This document shows positions 37,301 to 43,346 of a stretch of 43,346 nucleotides of DNA, in pieces. The stretch is from contig JASLKP010000013.1 in NCBI GenBank assembly GCA_030747485.1, positions 1 to 43,346 of the forward strand. Reading direction: 5' to 3'. Position 1 is the stretch's first letter. Each line of letters begins with the position of its first letter. The notes under the pieces are model-generated. The model worked only from the letters and a program-made list of their open reading frames with translations. It had not been told where the DNA came from and searched no databases. The stretch comes from Candidatus Thalassarchaeaceae archaeon. Its GTDB lineage: Archaea; Thermoplasmatota; Poseidoniia; Poseidoniales; Thalassarchaeaceae. The translations under genes were made by a program, and so were the position numbers.

Positions 37301-37680
37301 TCCAAGTTGAAGGTACAATCGCAGGATTCTTTGAAGCGAATTCACCTTGGTCGTGGGTCGGTTTGGGCTTTGTCGCGTTGTTATTCATGGGCGTCATCAT
37401 GGTTGTAGTTCTCTTGGCTCGTCGAGGGAATTCGGGAGATGACGAATATGATGAAGATCTATACGATGATGAACCCGAATACTCAGATATGCCCGCTGGT
37501 CCTTCAGGTACCTCTCAAGCGTCTGAACCAGTACATGAGGAATATGAGGAAGAATATTCTGCAGAAGAAGATCCAAACTACAAGGTGGATGAAGATGGTA
37601 CTGAGTGGTGGGAAGATGATGAAGGCACCTGGTGGTATCGAGAACCAGGTATGGATGATTGGGCTGAATGGAAGGAATAA
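28375..37680 (+). CDS. Giant surface protein: DNRLRE/Fn3-like array, Ig-like repeats, membrane anchor, Trp-rich tail
   Basis: About 3,101 residues from ATG 28375; in-frame ATG 28318 and TTG 28303 are alternatives. A signal segment (GGAILLVGLMLLSGWINA) is followed, to about 35,000, by seven DNRLRE-like units (WDESAATWN, YEWNVTGAVQNAM, RPELVIIY patterns) alternating with Fn3-like units that carry PxLxWxxxxxAxxWxVQV and WRxRxxxxxGxxGxWS motifs. From about 35,000 to 37,330 there are eight Ig-like repeats of 80-110 residues with the ADD...D.xGN signature, joined by hinges such as VTAGTP and VNVGAP. One helix (WVGLGFVALLFMGVIMVVVLLA) then an acidic cytoplasmic tail ends in DGTEWWEDDEGTWWYREPG. DNRLRE domains occur in secreted glycan-related and cell-wall proteins elsewhere; I see no catalytic domain. 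Adhesion or a stalk-like surface layer component is the likely role. Cysteines are few, Asn-x-Ser/Thr sites many. Confidence 0.85.
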   Translation: MTSREMNWKSAGGAILLVGLMLLSGWINALETENWLQEEPTTRYLVASDSLTADTQTNSSLPTMTYGSTDNLMIGEMSNGNQHINARMLASFDLTVSGGGQLPTTAVIHEATLELTCRKFSMLPNGGSILYPAMLLTEYNESNANYNQSNTSTPWNVTGADGVGSDRGEWEPGTMASISSVSSVTLNITALVQEAFRNGQSNMSLIISGIGMPVYCASSDHPTSSNRPSLDFTYTLGAPSTQGSVVITGPTDGSILSDSSQLAIRPNLNPTITWSNLSTSALDIQFSNGPDFRAISDGDWHWTSWDDAGAFSMSNGQFNTPNTNLSDGSWVYFRMRSAEVGSLGPWVSGYFGLPGNLGDDWDGSNNVEIVLKNDSVGLGLGTVHDTWVLSGNSTYNGNDDLRLRIGHSNDSTEGDMHAFIRVNMGSVALNNNVTIEDATLNVRRTSRGEVMLSAWVMDSATGMVFEELNYNNSSTGASWNNGGIGNISEDALLTLLDGNQSTTSTLTFDATPYIQQYLRDGRTGDLDFIIMAHGPNGEEIEIATGDEPPSYRPHLDLSYTWGDSTATPSPGGITPLDGNAAWDEVGWGLESTTTPALTWDPSVASHSNGNPADVIIEFFEDDFHELPIRVDSREDSGFDLTNGEYTIPSFWGLEWGQMYDWRMMMVEDDEQGPWVLSEFLISEINSTSLGGGEHELRYSHGNATPQSGWQLPHCGDLTLESGSSSTNLDGQDITVSNSQVILIGCQLDNHQLPDGLAVVSATLRVKTHQYSGLSSLPVGITVHESAVHDWDESAATWNTTDGTTPWNVAGASGSDRIQALESQDVEYDDTWYEWNVTGAVQNAMRTHSLVDFIMTSQSTTSVTFYDRLSSHRPELVIIYTNGSNAAPATPTDLTPGNGDWVISGDSTFTVDQTPTLSWNGTSTPPANGWQVQVDTTSTFGSSGLLNFASWIDTSSFTGATFTFPNDLGEGEAFHWRARGISATGQIGQWSAGTSFVIPDLDVNQVDSDTYKVNMGHGDILSDGSMPLFTDTWISWASPSLNDTHADESTLFISSTSSVLIQIPIDGPGALPHPSNGRLVGAHIDFWVQSNNSSTPSIAIYETLQDWNESATGQTYDGVTNWSTVGGNGVQDRSDWISVVVDQAASSRMIMDITEIVQAAIARGDDSVGLMLSVESNSNDRIVLASTETQFDANEPEISLTWQNGSATAPTQAATILYPANGDIIWEHPSMSADDSPLASWSHPSTSGITDWRVFAYTTDAGPWDGVAITDSRTCSNCNFDMTNLTLDDSDVGTQDARYSWLIQPIQNGMYGPRSAVEDFIVPNDIGDVVNSTDYWVALANGNAYSSTSSYDVAQGAYMDSCNANSAFGNYNSALPIGASNGGSTCVNNGHESRTLMRFDVSNVPIMDNDPWQIIDATVKMYRYGGSSNYNTDISVSNVHCNWDEASVTWNDCATNNSWQTSGAYGVNDADMPIEMTTVGGNGWYSWNVTQLMQDARISGSDTLNLVFSSEDSNLYARHSFVNEHATGVNQEYRPILNITYRAGTQSMPAAPSWDSGLTSNSPSTAWDSSALRPTPQDPLMSGWTHPSASTVDGWQIQVAKNNRFTSDTWVLDSSDSTTWNNVTFDIVNQSISTPASVAQGDHWNHLRVRAVQDGVYSNWSAPFAARVPDEQGSDDGAGNYTVTMQRGAVFVDSGYLPTMPDTWIGSNAIGQYQNHGSSYDVAVGVDPSSPAHDAVGLVSIDLSEYPYPATMLPTAVTLRMYVGSISGTGAHSIAIHDCSGFTESTTTWNNYNPNTQCNATVASSMTATSSASGVWYEWDVTSIARSAWSGNGVMSMALKTAWSGTVYFASAESGSTYAPELIVDYVDNPSNASSPAQVSLISPQQLEVVYDVDLSNNVLGVDSRPMLTWGSLADATGYVLLLSNASGTQEYKSWDSNSNSGFGPCGTSTCSWTSGFDLATGEIYTWSVQALNDSVPGPRSVPWTFGIGNPDITNVGNHVYTIQMQEGADVEDIGHMPIWDTYISEGATSEASGDDDTLHIGTGCDGASSNRCYGIYQVDMGQMGPLGMLPVNTHSAQLSIYAEGVSDWSLASHLDLTAYAVINSNFDEGGATWDSAATGINWTTAGLQAGVDYSTIALDTMRVTPSSIGTGTWLHFDISGALSTMTGTVTIIIMGTPNAGKMLLDITTSEESSTTALRPVILFNYTIVDSITVTGPSTTDADTPISFTGTLLAANGASLTGGLTWTSSSGSIDSSGYFTPDQTGVTQITASYGQVSQTLNVTVTAGTPIALVVTPLSITMTADDVFTLDQIRVIDANGNVVPGETITLEISNGTLSTGLTLTTPVVSSVSWTPWTAGTQYMNVTWGSVTHTIPITVNVGAPDYFIIVGSPTIEAGNTTSYSVDVFDQRGNQMDSSLSGTLTWGAPNGAMDNSSGAFTGDLVGPWTIWVDSDLGIHSEFVTTVVYGDISDLKVTAVGPSATIIMTSTPTTDSIAMTADNIVTFSLLRIDVQGNEEPFDLPISGWTWSNGTMTAGPPSVWDAWANGPQWVKATLEGVEVTISMSVDHGVPVAVEARTVETILVSGDIAMTLNAYASDSDYNQWSIAADDWTITTSGADPTWLQGLGSFATFEPIIVGDWNVRMIYTFVGASGSQSYFDDVTFTVMPGTLRHISVTDDATITADDTHALSPGATDMNLNVLPVTGLNWFEWNNANGAIPSSCSVSQGWSDITTEMRASNYVWDATSVGTYTICASGGTGSSALPAMSEVTVTVGIVDSVWHMAYLGIDESGDSQNMSSTTITAGDAPFVEIWVADADGNPFRATITWSSDSVSDFTESAHLQAQSGIGDFRFIGSKNQVYTLTYSAGECSACTGTWTVDVDAGGMSKLRATASSPDGQSGSKLTVEQQTKITISVVGFDAYDNEVPISLDGIFIQEDADNLNIVKQINETTYEIYMLNEGMNTIYVMQGTTSANPPPEIQVEGTIAGFFEANSPWSWVGLGFVALLFMGVIMVVVLLARRGNSGDDEYDEDLYDDEPEYSDMPAGPSGTSQASEPVHEEYEEEYSAEEDPNYKVDEDGTEWWEDDEGTWWYREPGMDDWAEWKE

Positions 37681-37700
37681 TCTCCTGCAATTCATGATTT

Positions 37701-37727
37701 GAACCGTCCGCCGTAGGCGGACGGTTC
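37701..37727 (+). terminator. Perfect 12-bp GC-rich hairpin after the giant gene
   Basis: GAACCGTCCGCC (37701-37712) pairs with GGCGGACGGTTC (37716-37727) around loop GTA, 20 bases after the stop and 38 bases before the next start. It is the strongest hairpin in the window. No T-run follows, so it may be an mRNA 3'-end or processing signal rather than a typical archaeal terminator. Confidence 0.6.
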
Positions 37728-37765
37728 AGCGTGTCTTTCAAGTCCCATAAGTTCCTGCGCAGTCT

Positions 37766-39733
37766 ATGCAGGCTGCGCCGCCACGTTCAGTAACGGTTGG
37801 CGTTATCATCACATTCCTGTTATTGCAGGTGTTTGCAGCTCAAGTCACTGAGTCACAAGAATTGGGTGATTCAACAGATGTACGCTTCCAACAATCTTCC
37901 CTTGATTATTTGGAAATTATCGGACCAGATCGAATTGTACATGCCGATGAATCCGTACCATTGGATTTGAGATGGCATGATCGCAATGGGAACAATGAAT
38001 CTGTCCTTCTTCCATTGGAAAATTGGACTGCTGAAAGTGGGAACTTCATCATCAATGGTGACCATGTGGAGTGGCTTCCTGGGCAAGAAGGCACGTGGGA
38101 GATTTCAGCACATGCTGAAGATGTTGTAGATACAATCGAGATTACCGTAGTCAATGGGAACATCTCGTATGTTTGGATTGATGCTGAATACGAATTTTTG
38201 TCTGCGGATGATGAGACACCATTGATTCTACAAGCGGAAGATATTCGTGGTAATCGGTGGCCAATCTCTGCAGAATGGTGGATTAGTGGACCTCCCGGAA
38301 CTGTTTATCTGACTCATGATGATGGGACTCCTCTCAACACCGGTGTTGTCGAAGCGTCCGGAGTCAGATTCATTGCAGGTACCGCCGGCGTATGGACCAT
38401 TCACGCCATCCATCATCGAGATGAAGGTGACATGAATACAAGTTTGAACATTGAAGTATTGCCAGGTCGTTTGGCTCGAATTGCATTATCTGGTGATGGT
38501 ACTACAGTTTCTGCCGATGAGGCTGTTCATTTGAATCCAATACTCACTGATGCTGACGATAATTTGATTGATAATGTCCAATTGAATTGGACGATTGATG
38601 ACATTAATCGAACCCAAGAAATTCAGATGGCTGGAAATATTTGGATGCCCACAACTTCTGGAGATCATCTAATTGAGGCTGATGCAGCAGGACGTTCTGC
38701 AAGGGCACGAATCCATGTCGTTCAAGGTGCTCCACACCAAATCATCATCGAAACAAATCTCGGAAATACCCAGATTGTACCAAGTGGGGAAATTTTCCAA
38801 ATCTCAACATTCGCTCAAGATTTAGATGGAAATTTGGAACCATGGGGTGTAGATTGGGATTTACCGAATGATTCTCTAGAAATTCAAGAAACCTCATGGG
38901 ATGGTGTTTATGATGTCCGTGGATTAAGTGTTGGAACATGGGTTATTGAGGCAAGTAATGGGACTGCTTGGGGCAATACCTCTCTAGAGGTACTCGTTGG
39001 TGAACCAATCAGTTTGCGAATTGGTCAACACAGTGGCGAAGGGCTCCAAGGAGATACCTATTCGTTAACGGTCGAGTTGGTCGATTTTGGTGGAAATCCA
39101 TTGCCAATGCAACATAATCAGGTACAGTTTGAGACTCGCATTGGCTCCGTATCTCATGATGATGGCCCTCATTGGAAATTACATTTGGACGAATTTGGAG
39201 AATCGCAACTATTGACGGTAACATATGATGATTTAACTGCGGAAACATGGATTGACGTCGAGCCAACAGGATTGGATCGTTTGGCCGGGACGCAAACTGG
39301 TCAGATGTTAATTGGTGGTTTTGGAGTCGCCCTTCTTTTCGTCGCATTATTGTTCTTCATCGTCCGTCGTAACAGTGTTTCAGAAGAACATTGGGATGAG
39401 GAATATGAATGGATTGAATCTCAATCAGAGCTGGAAGAAAGCACTGACGTTGTGGATTCAAATCCCAATTCATCGATGCCATCTACGACCAGTCGTCGTC
39501 ATCGACGTCGATTAAGTCATCAACGACAACAACAGCGAATTCAAGCGATGGAAACGGCAACCGAAGAAATGGCTTCAACCCCTCCTCCTGCGGTCAAAGC
39601 AGAAGCAATCAGCGGAGTATTACAAGCCATGGATGGTACCATCCAAGGCCAAACCGGATGGTATCAAACAGCACAAGGTGAAGCACAATATTGGCAGGTA
39701 GACGCTTCCGGAAATTGGAATAAGGTGGAGTGA
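37766..39733 (+). CDS. Surface protein with five Ig-like repeats, membrane anchor and Trp/Tyr tail motif
   Basis: A 655-residue relative of the second half of the giant protein. A signal peptide (VTVGVIITFLLLQVFAAQ) is followed by five Ig-like repeats of about 85-105 residues with HADES/SADDE/SADEA openings and D-x-x-GN turns. Hinges between them are VVNGNI, VLPGRL, VVQGAP and VLVGEP. A helix near residues 513-535 (MLIGGFGVALLFVALLFFIV) puts the repeats outside. The cytoplasmic tail is first acidic, then has a basic segment (SRRHRRRLSHQRQQQR), then ends in TGWYQTAQGEAQYWQVDASG plus NWNKVE. No catalytic motif is seen. The stop is one base from the start of the next gene, so both are surely co-transcribed. 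Confidence 0.82.
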   Translation: MQAAPPRSVTVGVIITFLLLQVFAAQVTESQELGDSTDVRFQQSSLDYLEIIGPDRIVHADESVPLDLRWHDRNGNNESVLLPLENWTAESGNFIINGDHVEWLPGQEGTWEISAHAEDVVDTIEITVVNGNISYVWIDAEYEFLSADDETPLILQAEDIRGNRWPISAEWWISGPPGTVYLTHDDGTPLNTGVVEASGVRFIAGTAGVWTIHAIHHRDEGDMNTSLNIEVLPGRLARIALSGDGTTVSADEAVHLNPILTDADDNLIDNVQLNWTIDDINRTQEIQMAGNIWMPTTSGDHLIEADAAGRSARARIHVVQGAPHQIIIETNLGNTQIVPSGEIFQISTFAQDLDGNLEPWGVDWDLPNDSLEIQETSWDGVYDVRGLSVGTWVIEASNGTAWGNTSLEVLVGEPISLRIGQHSGEGLQGDTYSLTVELVDFGGNPLPMQHNQVQFETRIGSVSHDDGPHWKLHLDEFGESQLLTVTYDDLTAETWIDVEPTGLDRLAGTQTGQMLIGGFGVALLFVALLFFIVRRNSVSEEHWDEEYEWIESQSELEESTDVVDSNPNSSMPSTTSRRHRRRLSHQRQQQRIQAMETATEEMASTPPPAVKAEAISGVLQAMDGTIQGQTGWYQTAQGEAQYWQVDASGNWNKVE

Positions 39734-39734
39734 A

Positions 39735-42221
39735 ATGATTCGACGTGCCATTTTGCTTTCTTTGCTCATTATTCTGACATCTTGTTTGAGTATCGAGTTG
39801 GTTGAAGCACAAACTCAAGCTCGTTCCTGCTCTGCTAATCCACCGTCAGGGACCAATATCGCTCGAATTGAAATTACCCCAAGTGGCCCACTTTCAATGC
39901 CTGCAGACGCCGCAATCAATCTCACAGCAGTTGCCTATGACAATCAAGATAACATTGTCAATGTTCAGATTGCTTGGACTGCAACTAGTGGCAATATGCA
40001 GAATTTCGGTGGAGGGTCTGCACGCTGGTCTCCCCAAACCATGGGAAGTCAGACAGCGACTGCATGTTCAGGAAACGTTGCAGCTCAATTATTCGTGAAC
40101 GTCCTTCCAGGTGCACCACTTTCACTTGAGTTAAGTGTCGCTTCTGACAATATCACTGCTGATGATTCTGTGGAATTAACTCCTCTGTTATTAGACCAAT
40201 TTGGAAATACATGGGTGCCAAATATTCCCTTTGCCAATTGGACATTACCCGATGATACCAGTATCAATTTACCAAATGATGGCACATCTCCAACATTTAC
40301 TCCCGGTCCGATTGGATTGATGCTTGTCGAAATTGCTTGGGGTGATTGGACGGCATCAACATCATTCAATGTCACAGCGGGAACTGCGGTATCACTCATC
40401 ATTGAACATGAATCTAGTACAGTTTCATCTGATGACATGCTCGATTTATGTTCTCATTTGGTCGATCAACGAGGCAATGGCTGGAGTGTGAGTAGCACTT
40501 GGTCTACGTTTGAAGGTCTAGCCGATGCATCACTATCCTCCACAGAAGGTGAATGTATTGTATTCGATGCCGGAACTGTCGGTGAATGGACCGTTTTAGC
40601 AAGTGCAAGCAATGGGATGTCTACTGGTTTGGCCATCACGACCACTGAAGGTAGACTTGCACAGATTGAATTGGATGATTTACCCACAGAGATGAATATT
40701 GGTGATTCATATCCTCTTGACGCAATCGGCTATGATGCTGCAGGAAATACCGTGGCCGTTGATGGATGGAATTGGTCAGTGACCACCGGGCCATCACAAG
40801 ATTCGATTGATTACAGTGGAGGCATTGCATATTTCGACCCGAATATGGCCGGGCAGCATACCATCCAAGTGATGGCTGCTGGAAGAGTCCAAGCCATCGA
40901 CGTGGAGGTATTTCCTGGAGTTCCGATTTATCTTGAGATCGAGATTCTTGATGATGCTTCCAGTCAAGTTGTGACCGGTTTTGAAATCGATTTGATTGTT
41001 TACGGTGTGGATGTGAATGGCAATCGAAATCCAGTGATTGTAGAGAATGAAAATTGGACCATACAAAATGGATATGGTTCCATTGAAGAAGACCCAATTG
41101 GTGGACCTGGTCATTACACATACACAGCCGGAGGGATTGGATTTGTGGGAATCTATGGGCTGATTGAGAACGCTGATGGTTCCATCATTGTTGAAGTTCT
41201 AGTAGGTGAATTAGACCACCTTGAGGTGATTATTCAAAATGAGGGGTCACAAGGAAAAAGTGTGCATTTCGATTTGAAAGGATACGATATTTCCGGAAAT
41301 GAAGTGACCATACATCCTTGTGCTGCAACGATTACAACAGATATTGGTAAATCGACCTGCGATGATGATGGTTGGACTCTTGAGTTGGAAGAATCCGGTG
41401 AGCAGGTCGTCCATGCTAGAATTGGTTCCGCAGAAGGTAGTGATTTCATTGATGTCGAAGACACATGGTTTGGTTGGGGGGACAACAATCAAATCATCAT
41501 CGTCAGTAGTTTATTGATTGTAGCAATTATTTCCGCAGTACTCGTATTATTATTCATGCATCTAGGGAACAGAATTGAGGAGGAAATGGAGGCAATTGAA
41601 CAGGAATCAGATGACAATGACGAACCGACGACTCCTGTCACATCAATGGACTTGATTTCTGGTTTGCCTCCACTCGCATTTACTTCACCTCCACCCCCGA
41701 TGCCGCAGCCATCAGCAACAATCCCTCAACCAAGTCCTGCTATTCCTGCGACCCAAACCGTCCATTCTCCAGTCGTAATGCCCCCACCAGCAATGAATGA
41801 GGTTGGAGGTCCAACACTCACTACGCCCTCCAATCCATTCGCGACTCTCGATTCTTCACCTGTTCAGGCTCCAGTGATTCAAGAGGTTGATGCTGAACCT
41901 GAATACGACCCTGAATTGCCCGGTTCAAAGGCCCCTGAACCCGTTCAAGAGGTGCCACAGGACGATTCTGTTTTGGATGATACCTGGGGGGAAATGACAG
42001 GTGATTGGGGTGAACAAGGAGATACCTTGAGCGATGCTGCAGCCACAACAGCAGAAATCCGTCATGAGAATCGACGAGGTGATGGTCCATCAGATGCAGT
42101 AGGTGCCACTCTCCGTCCACTTCCTGGGACCGAAATTGGCACAGATGGTTGGTATTTTGATCCAGATGGGAGGCCGACTCATTGGATTCACAGTGAAGAA
42201 TCTGGCTGGTCTCAAGAGTAG
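39735..42221 (+). CDS. Surface protein with six Ig-like repeats, membrane anchor and DUF2510-like tail
   Basis: An 828-residue paralogue of the preceding protein. A signal peptide ([21 protein letters not shown]) leads to six Ig-like repeats with PADAA, TADDS, SSDDM-type openings, D-x-x-GN turns and hinges VLPGAP, VTAGTA, TTEGRL, VFPGVP and VLVGEL. The helix lies at about 585-612 ([22 protein letters not shown]). The 215-residue cytoplasmic tail is Pro/Ser-rich ([18 protein letters not shown]), then acidic, and ends in [20 protein letters not shown], close to the GWYPDPxG...YWDG...W pattern of DUF2510. ATG 39735 follows the previous stop by one base with GGTGGAG upstream. Its 3' end overlaps the convergent panB by 10 bp. 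Confidence 0.82.
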   Translation: MIRRAILLSLLIILTSCLSIELVEAQTQARSCSANPPSGTNIARIEITPSGPLSMPADAAINLTAVAYDNQDNIVNVQIAWTATSGNMQNFGGGSARWSPQTMGSQTATACSGNVAAQLFVNVLPGAPLSLELSVASDNITADDSVELTPLLLDQFGNTWVPNIPFANWTLPDDTSINLPNDGTSPTFTPGPIGLMLVEIAWGDWTASTSFNVTAGTAVSLIIEHESSTVSSDDMLDLCSHLVDQRGNGWSVSSTWSTFEGLADASLSSTEGECIVFDAGTVGEWTVLASASNGMSTGLAITTTEGRLAQIELDDLPTEMNIGDSYPLDAIGYDAAGNTVAVDGWNWSVTTGPSQDSIDYSGGIAYFDPNMAGQHTIQVMAAGRVQAIDVEVFPGVPIYLEIEILDDASSQVVTGFEIDLIVYGVDVNGNRNPVIVENENWTIQNGYGSIEEDPIGGPGHYTYTAGGIGFVGIYGLIENADGSIIVEVLVGELDHLEVIIQNEGSQGKSVHFDLKGYDISGNEVTIHPCAATITTDIGKSTCDDDGWTLELEESGEQVVHARIGSAEGSDFIDVEDTWFGWGDNNQIIIVSSLLIVAIISAVLVLLFMHLGNRIEEEMEAIEQESDDNDEPTTPVTSMDLISGLPPLAFTSPPPPMPQPSATIPQPSPAIPATQTVHSPVVMPPPAMNEVGGPTLTTPSNPFATLDSSPVQAPVIQEVDAEPEYDPELPGSKAPEPVQEVPQDDSVLDDTWGEMTGDWGEQGDTLSDAAATTAEIRHENRRGDGPSDAVGATLRPLPGTEIGTDGWYFDPDGRPTHWIHSEESGWSQE

Positions 42222-43030
42222 CGTTCCTCATCATTTGGGAAATCTTGGCTTCGAACATCATTGATGTATTCTCCAACCGCTTTGGTCATTTCATCGTAGA
42301 GGTTCAGATATCGGCGTAAGAAGCGCGGATTGAATTCGTGAGTGAGTCCAATCAAATCGTGAATGACCAATACTTGTCCATCTACATCTGCTCCGGCTCC
42401 AATGCCAATTGTTGGAATGTTCACCGCTGCTGTAACCTTGGCAGCCAAATCAGCAGGGATTTTCTCAAGGACGATTGCAAAACAACCTGCCTTTTCGAGT
42501 AATTTTGCATCTTCGATTAATTTCGCTGCCTCTTCTTCCTCGCGCGCGCGGACGGAATAGGTGCCAAACTTGTAGATGGATTGTGGAGTGAGGCCGAGAT
42601 GTCCCATGACTGGGATTCCTGCTGTAAGTATCCGTTCGATCGATTCCACAATTTCAGCACCTCCTTCCAGTTTGACGGCGTGTGAACCACTTTCCTTCAT
42701 GATTCGGATGGCACTGTTCAGCGCCTGTCGTGAATCGCCCTGATAACTACCGAATGGCATGTCACAAACGATGAGTGCACGATTCACACCTTTGACGACA
42801 CATTGAGCATGATAGATCATCTGGTCGAGTGTGATGGGAACAGTGGTATCGTTTCCAGCCATTACATTGGATGCAGAATCGCCGACAAGGATGACATCGA
42901 TTCCAGCCGCATCTAGAATCCGAGCCATCGAGAAATCATATGCGGTTAGCATGGTGATTTTCTCACCAGCTTGTTTCATCTCCTGCAGAGTGTTTGTGGT
43001 GATTTTCATCGCCTTACCTGCAATTGACAT
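42212..43030 (-). CDS. panB: 3-methyl-2-oxobutanoate hydroxymethyltransferase
   Basis: First committed step to pantothenate and coenzyme A: adds a hydroxymethyl group from 5,10-methylene-tetrahydrofolate to ketoisovalerate. [70 protein letters not shown] and [19 protein letters not shown] are the family blocks; D in VGDS, D in CDMPF, and E in LEKIPA are the metal and catalytic residues. 272 residues from ATG 43030, a usual length. I prefer this start over ATG 43063 because GGAGGG lies six bases upstream. The folate donor links it loosely to Fhs. Its last 10 bp overlap the end of the convergent surface-protein gene. Confidence 0.95.
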   Translation of the reverse strand: MSIAGKAMKITTNTLQEMKQAGEKITMLTAYDFSMARILDAAGIDVILVGDSASNVMAGNDTTVPITLDQMIYHAQCVVKGVNRALIVCDMPFGSYQGDSRQALNSAIRIMKESGSHAVKLEGGAEIVESIERILTAGIPVMGHLGLTPQSIYKFGTYSVRAREEEEAAKLIEDAKLLEKAGCFAIVLEKIPADLAAKVTAAVNIPTIGIGAGADVDGQVLVIHDLIGLTHEFNPRFLRRYLNLYDEMTKAVGEYINDVRSQDFPNDEERYS

Positions 43031-43035
43031 CGAGA

Positions 43036-43073
43036 CCCTCCGGGGTTGCGAGAAGCGCAACACCCTTCAAGGG
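43036..43073 (-). promoter_or_regulatory. Cluster of three small hairpins in the panB leader
   Basis: On the minus strand CCCT-TGA-AGGG (43073-43063), GTTGCG-CTTCT-CGCAAC (43061-43045) and CCC-GGA-GGG (44-36) follow each other. The last contains the Shine-Dalgarno-like GGAGGG, six bases before ATG 43030. The middle stem is the most stable. Folding could restrict ribosome access. Confidence 0.45.
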
Positions 43074-43092
43074 CACGGCGACAGAAACAGAC

Positions 43093-43346
43093 CTATTCAG
43101 ACTCACTAAATTCTTCTTCCATGCCATCGAGGAATTCGTCGACATCAATGACCCCATTGCCATTGGCATCAATTTCGTGGAACAGATTACGGACGTGGAA
43201 TGCATCAAAACGAGGTGCGATGATGCCCATGGCGTGTACGAATTCACTCTCTGTCAAATGGTCAGGATGAGTTTTGTCTGCAGCAGCATGGAATACCAAC
43301 CACCTCTTCTCTCGCTCGTACTGATCTACATTCGTGAATTCGGTAC
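43093..43346 (-). CDS. EF-hand calcium-binding protein (5' end cut off)
   Basis: The frame is open to the window end and shows 84 C-terminal residues. DANGNGVIDVDEF is a complete 12-residue EF loop (D1, N3, N5, G6, I8, D9, E12), with flanking helices VRNLFHEI and LDGMEEEF. About 35 residues earlier, ADKTHPDHLTESEF has the position and end of a degenerate first EF-hand, so the pair forms a normal two-hand unit. The acidic end EEEFSESE is typical of calmodulin-like proteins. A start at TTG 43299 within the visible part would cut the first hand, so the gene very probably begins outside. It is 62 bp upstream of panB on the same strand. Confidence 0.82.
   Translation of the reverse strand, partial: TEFTNVDQYEREKRWLVFHAAADKTHPDHLTESEFVHAMGIIAPRFDAFHVRNLFHEIDANGNGVIDVDEFLDGMEEEFSESE

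Noticed and set aside
1..43346. Insertion sequences, transposases, integrases, phage genes, rRNA, CRISPR arrays, plasmid origins
   Set aside because: None of their proteins, conserved RNA segments or terminal repeats could be recognised on either strand.

Overview
The window reads as a gene-dense stretch of a planktonic euryarchaeal genome, most likely Marine Group II (Poseidoniales) or a close relative. Archaeal markers are a Pelota homologue, a replication factor C small subunit, the archaea-specific amidotransferase subunit GatD, and an elongator tRNA-Met whose intron has a bulge-helix-bulge splice site. These sit among bacterial-type metabolic genes (Fhs, KDPG aldolase, PanB, AroE) and several very large secreted or membrane-anchored proteins, a mix familiar from that group. 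I could run no search, so the lineage is an inference. I support 25 protein genes (two cut by the window ends) and one tRNA. Nearly everything is coding, and no gene-free stretch exceeds about 150 bases.

Positions 1-14,000 form a carbohydrate and protein breakdown region. On the minus strand lie a uronate-dehydrogenase-like SDR, an unusual fusion of an FGGY sugar kinase with a mannitol-1-phosphate-dehydrogenase-type enzyme, and a GH38 alpha-mannosidase with a long disordered front end. On the plus strand follow a 1,339-residue secreted M60-type metallopeptidase and an MFS transporter with an extracytoplasmic domain. Then, on the minus strand, comes a coupled three-gene semi-phosphorylative Entner-Doudoroff unit: KDG kinase, KDPG aldolase and a galactonate/gluconate dehydratase-like enzyme. 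Together they suggest outside polymers are cut, imported, oxidised or dehydrated, and cleaved to pyruvate plus glyceraldehyde-3-phosphate.

Positions 14,000-28,300 hold mostly housekeeping genes: two small membrane proteins, Pelota, a CGHC thioredoxin-like lipoprotein, Fhs, AroE, a secreted alpha/beta-hydrolase-like protein lacking its nucleophile serine, an acyl-CoA carboxylase carboxyltransferase, GatD, the tRNA, a three-helix membrane protein, a 90-residue orphan and RfcS.

Positions 28,300-42,221 hold three surface proteins in a row (about 3,101, 655 and 828 residues). Each has tandem Ig-like repeats joined by a V-x-x-G-x-P type hinge, one membrane helix, an acidic cytoplasmic tail and a terminal Trp/Tyr-rich motif resembling DUF2510. 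The first adds seven DNRLRE-like units alternating with Fn3-like units. PanB and a truncated EF-hand protein close the window.

The most unusual signal outside the genes is a family of short perfect hairpins, most with 3-base loops, placed just upstream of or across the start codon of many genes. The two findings I would follow first are this hairpin family and the shared anatomy of the three-gene surface cluster.
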